From Paraburkholderia monticola (GTDB taxonomy: Bacteria > Pseudomonadota > Gammaproteobacteria > Burkholderiales > Burkholderiaceae), in the NCBI RefSeq assembly GCF_001580545.1, contig NZ_LRBG01000039.1:744001-808000 (forward strand): 64,000 nt of DNA, in the 5' to 3' direction. Under the pieces are notes generated by a model that ran no database searches, was not told where the DNA came from, and saw nothing but the letters and a program-made list of their open reading frames with translations. A program made the position numbers and the translations under genes. Position 1 is the stretch's first letter, and every line of letters begins with the position of its first letter. Shown one piece after another: positions 59,515 to 64,000 of the stretch.

Positions 59515-60359
59515 ACACGGCCGATCTGATCACGTCGCCGAACCGCGCGAACGAAGCGCGCGCGGCGCGGGACGCGCTGGCCGAGCAAGCGAAACAGCAA
59601 GCCGGCAAGCGCAGCTGGTGGTCGCTGCTCGGCTGGATCGCGGTGCTCGCGGTGCTCGGCGGCGCTTGGCACGGCGCCGACATGCGACCGCTCGATCTGC
59701 TCAGCGACTCCGCGAACATGGGTCAGTTCGCGAAAGATTTCTTCCCGCCCGACTTCAGCGAGTGGCGCAGTTACGTGCACGAGATGTACGTGACGCTGTC
59801 GGTTGCGGTCTGGGGTACCGCGCTGTCACTCGTCTGCGCGGTGCCGTGCGGCCTGATGTCCTCGCACAATCTCGCGCCGCAGTGGATCGTGCAACCGATG
59901 CGCCGTCTGATGGACGCATGCCGGGCGATCAACGAAATGGTCTTCGCGATGCTGTTCATCGTCGCGGTCGGGCTCGGACCGTTCGCCGGCGTGCTCGCGT
60001 TGTGGGTGCATACGACGGGCGTGCTCGCGAAGCTGTTCGCCGAAGCGGTCGAGGCGATCGATCCGCGCCCGGCCGAGGGCGTGCGCGCGACGGGCGCGAC
60101 CCGCATCGACGAAATCGTCTATGCGGTGCTGCCGCAAGTGCTGCCGCTGTGGATCTCGTACGCGCTGTATCGTTTCGAATCGAACGTGCGCTCGGCGATG
60201 GTGGTCGGCATGGTCGGTGCGGGCGGGATCGGCGTCGTGCTGTACGAAGCGATCCGCTCGTTCAACTATGCGCAAACGGCAGCGGTGATGATCATGGTGA
60301 TCGTCGTCGTGACGGTGATCGATCTCGGGTCGGCGTGGCTGCGTGAGCGGGTGACCTGA
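59511..60359 (+). CDS. phnE: Phosphonate ABC importer permease PhnE
   Basis: This 282-residue inner-membrane permease has an N-terminal amphipathic part, then about six helices. The EAA loop for ATPase contact is AVEAIDPRPAEGVRATGATRIDEIVYAVLPQVLP. The family motif PCGLMSSHNLAP and the ending NVRSAMVVGMVGAGGIGVVLYEAI are typical for PhnE. The start codon overlaps the phnD stop (ATGA). There is one permease gene, so a homodimer is expected. No C-P lyase or phosphonatase genes follow in the window. Confidence 0.93.
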   Translation: MNTADLITSPNRANEARAARDALAEQAKQQAGKRSWWSLLGWIAVLAVLGGAWHGADMRPLDLLSDSANMGQFAKDFFPPDFSEWRSYVHEMYVTLSVAVWGTALSLVCAVPCGLMSSHNLAPQWIVQPMRRLMDACRAINEMVFAMLFIVAVGLGPFAGVLALWVHTTGVLAKLFAEAVEAIDPRPAEGVRATGATRIDEIVYAVLPQVLPLWISYALYRFESNVRSAMVVGMVGAGGIGVVLYEAIRSFNYAQTAAVMIMVIVVVTVIDLGSAWLRERVT

Positions 60360-60481
60360 CCAAAGCGGTCGCACGGCACCGAAGTACCGAATCATCACGG
60401 GCGAAGCACGCGAAGGCGACAGCGCTCCGCGTGCCTGAAAGTCAAACCACCAGCCACGCAATCAAGTCGTCGCGCAGAACG

Positions 60482-61612
60482 TCAGAACCGATGCCGGATG
60501 CCTGCCTGCACCAGCGTTTGCGACTGACCGCTCGAAGCGGTCGTCGTATAGATCTGCGCAAACGCGCCCGGCCCACTCGCGCGCTGATAGATGCCGGTGA
60601 GGAACAGGTCGGTGCGCTTCGACAGCAGGTAGTCGGTTGCGAGCGTCACCTGGTTGTAGTGCGGCGAGCGGCCGCCGGAATAATCTCCGGCCGTATAGAC
60701 ATACGACACACCGACCTGGAATGCCGGCGTGAAGCGCTTCCAGACACCGAGTTCACCGTTCTGCAAGCGCAATCCCGACGTATCCGAGTAGTTGAACAAC
60801 ACGTTCGAGTAGCTCGCGAGCACGTTGACGAAACCGAAATCGTAGGTCACGCCGGCACCGAGGATGCGTTGCTGGTCGGTGCCTGCGCCGGTCGGGCTCA
60901 CGACGAACGGTGAGCTGAAGCCCCAACCGGTGCTGTCGACCGCGCCGCTCGTCAGATTCGACGGCGTCGCGTTGCTGCGCCGGTTGAACTGCGTGAACGC
61001 CACGCCCGCCTTCAACGGTCCATTCGCGTAGACCGCGCTGCCGCTGAAGCCGTTGTTGTTCGAGAACTGCGTCGAGTTCGAGAACGCGTAGCTGCCCGCG
61101 AACGTGAACCCCGAGAACGTCGGCGACACGTAGCGCACCGAGTTGTTGAAGCGGTTCGTGAAGAACATGTTGTCGTTGTCGCCGATATGCGCGCCGAAGC
61201 CCGCGAAGATATTGGCGGCCTCGGCCCACCACAGGCTGTTGGTCATTTCTTCATATTGACGGCCCATCGTCACCGTACCGTAGCGCTGATTGCTAAGGCC
61301 GACGAATGCCTGCCGGCCGAACATCCCGCCGAGCATCGCACCATTGGTGATCGAGAAGCCGTTTTCGAGCGTGAAGATCGCGTGCGTGCCGCCTCCGAGG
61401 TCTTCGTCGCCGCGCAGACCGAAGCGCGGCGGCATCATGCCGCCGTTGGCAAGCGCGAACAGATTCGAGCCCTTCACGTTGCTCACGTATTCGATGCCGG
61501 TCGAAATGATGCCGTACAGCGTGACGCTGCTCTGAGCATGTGCGCAACCGATCCCCACCGCGCTCATTGCCGCGCACATAGCCGATTTTCTTGCCAACCG
61601 CCAAACCTTCAT
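60482..61612 (-). CDS. OmpC-type trimeric porin
   Basis: This 376-residue outer-membrane porin belongs to the Burkholderiales Porin_4 type. The signal peptide (MKVWRLARKSAMCAAMSAVG, cleavage after CAHA, about residue 26) is followed by the standard first strand SSVTLYGIISTGIEYVSN. The PRFGLRGDEDLGGGTHAIFTLE and GRQAFVGLSNQRYGTVTMGRQY blocks (inward loop) follow, and it ends with aromatic AGIRHRF, the recognition signal for assembly. Sixteen beta strands are expected. GGAGACATC precedes the ATG. It is convergent with phnE. Selectivity cannot be read from sequence. Confidence 0.93.
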   Translation of the reverse strand: MKVWRLARKSAMCAAMSAVGIGCAHAQSSVTLYGIISTGIEYVSNVKGSNLFALANGGMMPPRFGLRGDEDLGGGTHAIFTLENGFSITNGAMLGGMFGRQAFVGLSNQRYGTVTMGRQYEEMTNSLWWAEAANIFAGFGAHIGDNDNMFFTNRFNNSVRYVSPTFSGFTFAGSYAFSNSTQFSNNNGFSGSAVYANGPLKAGVAFTQFNRRSNATPSNLTSGAVDSTGWGFSSPFVVSPTGAGTDQQRILGAGVTYDFGFVNVLASYSNVLFNYSDTSGLRLQNGELGVWKRFTPAFQVGVSYVYTAGDYSGGRSPHYNQVTLATDYLLSKRTDLFLTGIYQRASGPGAFAQIYTTTASSGQSQTLVQAGIRHRF

Positions 61613-61755
61613 GATGTCTCCTTCATTAGTTCCGCTAATTGTTATGAACTGCCCATTGTGTTTAGAAGCTGTGGATCCTTCATCATGTTGCTGTGCGACG
61701 GCCCGCGAGCGGCGACCTGCGGCGCCGTTCGCGCATGGCCTTGAATCGAGTCGAG

Positions 61756-62967
61756 TCAGTTCGGTCCGAGCGCTTCGACCGGACCGTGCCGGTGGTCTTC
61801 GAGATTTTCCGGGCGCCCCCAGCCGAGAATTGGCGCGAGCTGCAGCACGACCGCGATCACGACGAGCCCGATGCGCACCATCCAGCCGCCGTCGTAGAAG
61901 CTCGCGAAGATCGCCGGCGGTCCGAGCAGCACGCCGAGATAGGTGGCCTGCGCGACCACCCCGCTCGTCGCGCCGAGCGTGCCGACGCTCGGCGACGACG
62001 ACGGCACCAGCGTCCAGATATAGCCATTGACGGTCCCGATACCGAGCGAGAACACGCACACGGCGACGATGGCCGCGATGAACCCGACCATCGGCAGATA
62101 CAGGGCGACGCCGCCGCACAGCATCACGATGCCGCCGACGATCGCAAGCCGCCCACCGTTCACGCCCGCCTTCAGCAGATGGCCGACGCTCAGGCAACCA
62201 CATGCGACGAACACTTCGGCCAGCGTGCCGACCGCGGCCGCGGCCGGAATCGGAATACCGTAGCGTCGCGACAGATACACGGTCAGCGCGGCCATGATGC
62301 CGGTCTGGATGAACGCGGACGCACCCGATGCAAGCGCGACACGATACGGCCGCGGGCTCCTCAGCACGAGCCAGATATCGGACAGTCGACGGCTTTGCAG
62401 ATTCGCCTGTTTGGCAGGCAGCAGGATCACCGCGCAGGCGAGCGCCGCCATCAGAATCGCGTGACCGCCGAACGCCCAGCGCCACAGCTCGCCACGTTGC
62501 GCGAGCGGCGCGACGATGCTGAGCGTGAGACCGATACCGACGGCCGTATGCGAGGTCCACAGGCCAAGCGCGATGCTGCGCCGCGCGCCCGTCGTCGTGC
62601 GCATGATCAGTGTCACGGCGCCCACGGTCAGCGACAGATAGCCGACGCCTTGCAGCAATCGGCCGAAAAACAGCGTGCCGATGTCATGCGAGCCGAACAC
62701 GACGAGATTGCCGACCAGCGCGAACACCGAGCCGCCGAAAATCACGCGCTTGTCGCCGATCCGATCGACGAGCCAGCCGCCAAACACGGCGGCGATCGCG
62801 GTGATCAGCGACGGAATGGAGATGACCCAGCCCGCGCTCGCATGCGACAGGTCGAAGTACTTCGCGATGTCGCCGATGACGGGAACCGACTGCGTAACGA
62901 GCGACGTCGCGACCGTGCCGTAGATGTACAGCAGGATGATGCAAGGCCAACTGCCCGGGGAAAGCAT
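61756..62967 (-). CDS. MFS transporter
   Basis: This 403-residue, 12-helix transporter opens SWPCIILLYIYGTVATSLVTQSVPVIG. Motif A is GGWLVDRIGDKRVIFGGSVF, and the second half starts at YRVALASGASAFIQTGIMAAL. The group is CynX/NimT-like by its short loops; these carry small anions. CAGGAGACAAGC supports the ATG at 62967. It follows the amidohydrolase and Asp/Glu-racemase-type genes on the same strand (75-base gap), so it probably imports the substrate of that short pathway. Confidence 0.85.
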   Translation of the reverse strand: MLSPGSWPCIILLYIYGTVATSLVTQSVPVIGDIAKYFDLSHASAGWVISIPSLITAIAAVFGGWLVDRIGDKRVIFGGSVFALVGNLVVFGSHDIGTLFFGRLLQGVGYLSLTVGAVTLIMRTTTGARRSIALGLWTSHTAVGIGLTLSIVAPLAQRGELWRWAFGGHAILMAALACAVILLPAKQANLQSRRLSDIWLVLRSPRPYRVALASGASAFIQTGIMAALTVYLSRRYGIPIPAAAAVGTLAEVFVACGCLSVGHLLKAGVNGGRLAIVGGIVMLCGGVALYLPMVGFIAAIVAVCVFSLGIGTVNGYIWTLVPSSSPSVGTLGATSGVVAQATYLGVLLGPPAIFASFYDGGWMVRIGLVVIAVVLQLAPILGWGRPENLEDHRHGPVEALGPN

Positions 62968-62993
62968 GCTTGTCTCCTGGAAAAATCTTCCGA

Positions 62994-63011
62994 TTGTTGT
63001 ACTTGTTGTGC
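62994..63011. repeat. Tandem 9-mers TTGTTGTAC / TTGTTGTGC
   Basis: Two adjacent 9-base units in the 75-base gap before the MFS gene. AT-rich in a GC-rich setting; they may be a regulator half-site pair or part of a local promoter. Confidence 0.35.
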
Positions 63012-63042
63012 ATTTATTGAACTCGTGCGTGCCCTAAGCTCG

Positions 63043-63846
63043 TCACCCCCATTCGAGCAATCGGCACAGATTGCCGCCCATGATCAGCTCGCGATCCGTC
63101 GCCGAGAGCCACGACAAGGTCTCGCTGAAGTGCGTGACGCACTGGCGGTACGGATGGTGCAACCTCGACAGTTCGCTAGCCCACACGATGCGCTCGGCGC
63201 CGAACGCATCGAAGACGCGGCGCAAGGTCGTCTCGAGCGAGCGGAACGGATACGGGTCGAGCGCGTAATCGCCGACGCCCGCCGCCTTCACGTGCACGTT
63301 CGGGTGCTCGGCGAGCGCGAGCAGCGCGGGCAGATGATCGAACGCGCTCGGCCCCGAAGCGCCGCGCGGCACGCCGAGATGATCGACGATGATCCGCAGT
63401 TGCGGATGACGCCGCGCGATCCCGTCGACGACGTGGAGCGCGTTCGGCACCAGCAGCGCGACCACGAGGCCGGTTTCCTCGGCGATCGGCCAGAGCCCAT
63501 CCAGCTCGCCGTCGACGAGCGGCTGCAAGCGCTCCTTCGTGTTGAACAGGAAGCGGATGCCGCGCATGTTGGGCTGCTCGCGCCACATCCTCAACAACCG
63601 GTCCGGATTGTCGAGCCGGCTGTCGAGCAGGCCCATCACCGCGAATCGTTGCGGCTCCGCTTCGGCGAGCGACAGCGCATAGGCGTTGCCGTCGGGGTCC
63701 CACAGCGGCGGCACGAGCAACGCGCGGTCGACGCCGGCCTGCTTCATTTCGGCTTTGAGGACGTCGCCGGTGATCGGCGTGCGTCGATGGTGCCCGGTCG
63801 ATACACCGTTGGACCAGGCATGGACTTGTGCGTCTGCGATCGGCAT
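63043..63846 (-). CDS. Amidohydrolase-2 family metal-dependent hydrolase
   Basis: This 267-residue TIM-barrel protein of the amidohydrolase-2 type starts PIADAQVHAWSNGVSTGHH, where DAQVHAW corresponds to the DxHxH metal motif with only the first His retained. IIVDHLGVP gives the later histidine and ERIVWASELSRLHHPY takes the place of the usual GSDWP. Family members decarboxylate or hydrolyse aromatic acids and lactones. The substrate is unknown. It is 46 bases after the partial Asp/Glu-racemase-type gene and upstream of an MFS gene, all on one strand. Confidence 0.83.
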   Translation of the reverse strand: MPIADAQVHAWSNGVSTGHHRRTPITGDVLKAEMKQAGVDRALLVPPLWDPDGNAYALSLAEAEPQRFAVMGLLDSRLDNPDRLLRMWREQPNMRGIRFLFNTKERLQPLVDGELDGLWPIAEETGLVVALLVPNALHVVDGIARRHPQLRIIVDHLGVPRGASGPSAFDHLPALLALAEHPNVHVKAAGVGDYALDPYPFRSLETTLRRVFDAFGAERIVWASELSRLHHPYRQCVTHFSETLSWLSATDRELIMGGNLCRLLEWG

Positions 63847-63892
63847 GAAAGTTCGTCGTCGGATAGTCGTGAAGGTCTTGAATGACGTGTCG

Positions 63893-64000
63893 TCATGCCA
63901 TGGTCTGGAACAGCCGGCCCGCGCCGCGAATCTCGCCGCGCCAGCCCGCCGCGTTCAGCACCGACCACAGCATGGCCTGATTGCTCGTGACGACCGGCAG
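63893..64000 (-). CDS. Asp/Glu racemase-family protein, C-terminal end only (maleate isomerase/arylmalonate decarboxylase-like)
   Basis: Thirty-five codons and a TGA are visible; the rest lies right of the window. The piece begins LPVVTSNQAMLWSVLNAAG and ends in GRLFQTMA. The LPVVTSNQA segment is typical of the Asp/Glu racemase superfamily branch that includes maleate cis-trans isomerase, EutA-like proteins and arylmalonate decarboxylase. It is the first visible gene of a leftward unit with the amidohydrolase and MFS genes. Confidence 0.7.
   Translation of the reverse strand: MPVVTSNQAMLWSVLNAAGWRGEIRGAGRLFQTMA

Noticed and set aside
61693..63885. Long + strand frame of about 730 codons across the MFS and amidohydrolase genes
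   Set aside because: It spans two genes and their gap on the other strand and is made of Arg/Asp/His-rich shadow sequence.
1..64000. Search for tRNA, rRNA, CRISPR arrays, insertion sequences and prophage
   Set aside because: No cloverleaf-like or rRNA-like stretch, no regularly spaced repeats with spacers, and no transposase or integrase translation was seen.

Overview
The window looks like a chromosomal segment of a high-GC, motile betaproteobacterium of the Burkholderia/Paraburkholderia type. The evidence is the flhDC pair, an efflux operon with the gene order known for bpeEF-oprC (lipase-like gene, fusion protein, pump, outer-membrane lipoprotein, divergent LysR gene), a DUF4148 protein, an OmpC-type porin, and many LysR, TetR, LacI, ROK and AraC regulators next to catabolic genes. 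Gene density is high. I saw no rRNA, tRNA, CRISPR array, insertion sequence or phage module. All identifications come from reading translations; no database search was run.

Layout. 1-2.3 kb: the ATPase gene of a sugar/polyol ABC importer (runs off the left edge) divergent from a LacI-type regulator, with a perfect 16-bp palindrome between them. 2.5-3.3 kb: an AT-richer two-gene islet resembling a Tae3-type peptidoglycan amidase effector and its periplasmic Tai3-type immunity protein. 3.9-8.1 kb: a FrcBCA-like sugar ABC importer followed by a ROK repressor, with an inverted-repeat operator upstream. 8.2-11.3 kb: a large class A penicillin-binding protein. 11.5-15.8 kb: a LysR regulator divergent from an L-2-keto-3-deoxyarabonate dehydratase, then a FAD oxidoreductase and a TetR regulator. 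15.9-17.5 kb: a lipoprotein GH28 pectinase. 17.9-22.9 kb: a quinate/shikimate catabolic module (MFS transporter, quinate/shikimate dehydrogenase, type II dehydroquinase, and a divergent QuiC-type dehydroshikimate dehydratase) leading to protocatechuate.

23-33.5 kb holds small accessory genes: a lipoprotein, a GIY-YIG-like protein, a PAS-AraC regulator, an orphan response regulator with an atypical receiver, two MFS transporters, DoxX, VOC, RbsD/FucU and NTF2-like proteins, an XRE regulator whose promoter region carries two matching 17-bp operators, and a GNAT acetyltransferase. 33.5-35.3 kb is flhDC with a long AT-rich leader containing an unusual hairpin with a duplicated arm. 35.3-36.5 kb is an acyl-CoA-dehydrogenase-like flavoprotein. 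36.6-44.9 kb is the efflux operon and its LysR regulator.

45-50 kb: a DUF4148 protein followed by a 24-codon gene candidate, an aldo/keto reductase, an orphan lipase chaperone, a secreted GH28 polygalacturonase and a CDF transporter. 50.3-57.2 kb: the 180-kDa-type NAD-glutamate dehydrogenase, then an alpha/beta hydrolase and an M14 carboxypeptidase-like gene that overlap by 4 bases. 57.3-60.4 kb: phnCDE phosphonate import behind a row of heptamers in 11-bp phase that reads as a PhoB-box array. 60.5-64 kb: a porin, an MFS transporter, an amidohydrolase and the 3' end of an Asp/Glu-racemase-family gene.

The overall theme is use of plant-derived carbon (pectin, pentose acids, quinate/shikimate) and scavenging, plus motility control, efflux and one interbacterial toxin/immunity pair.
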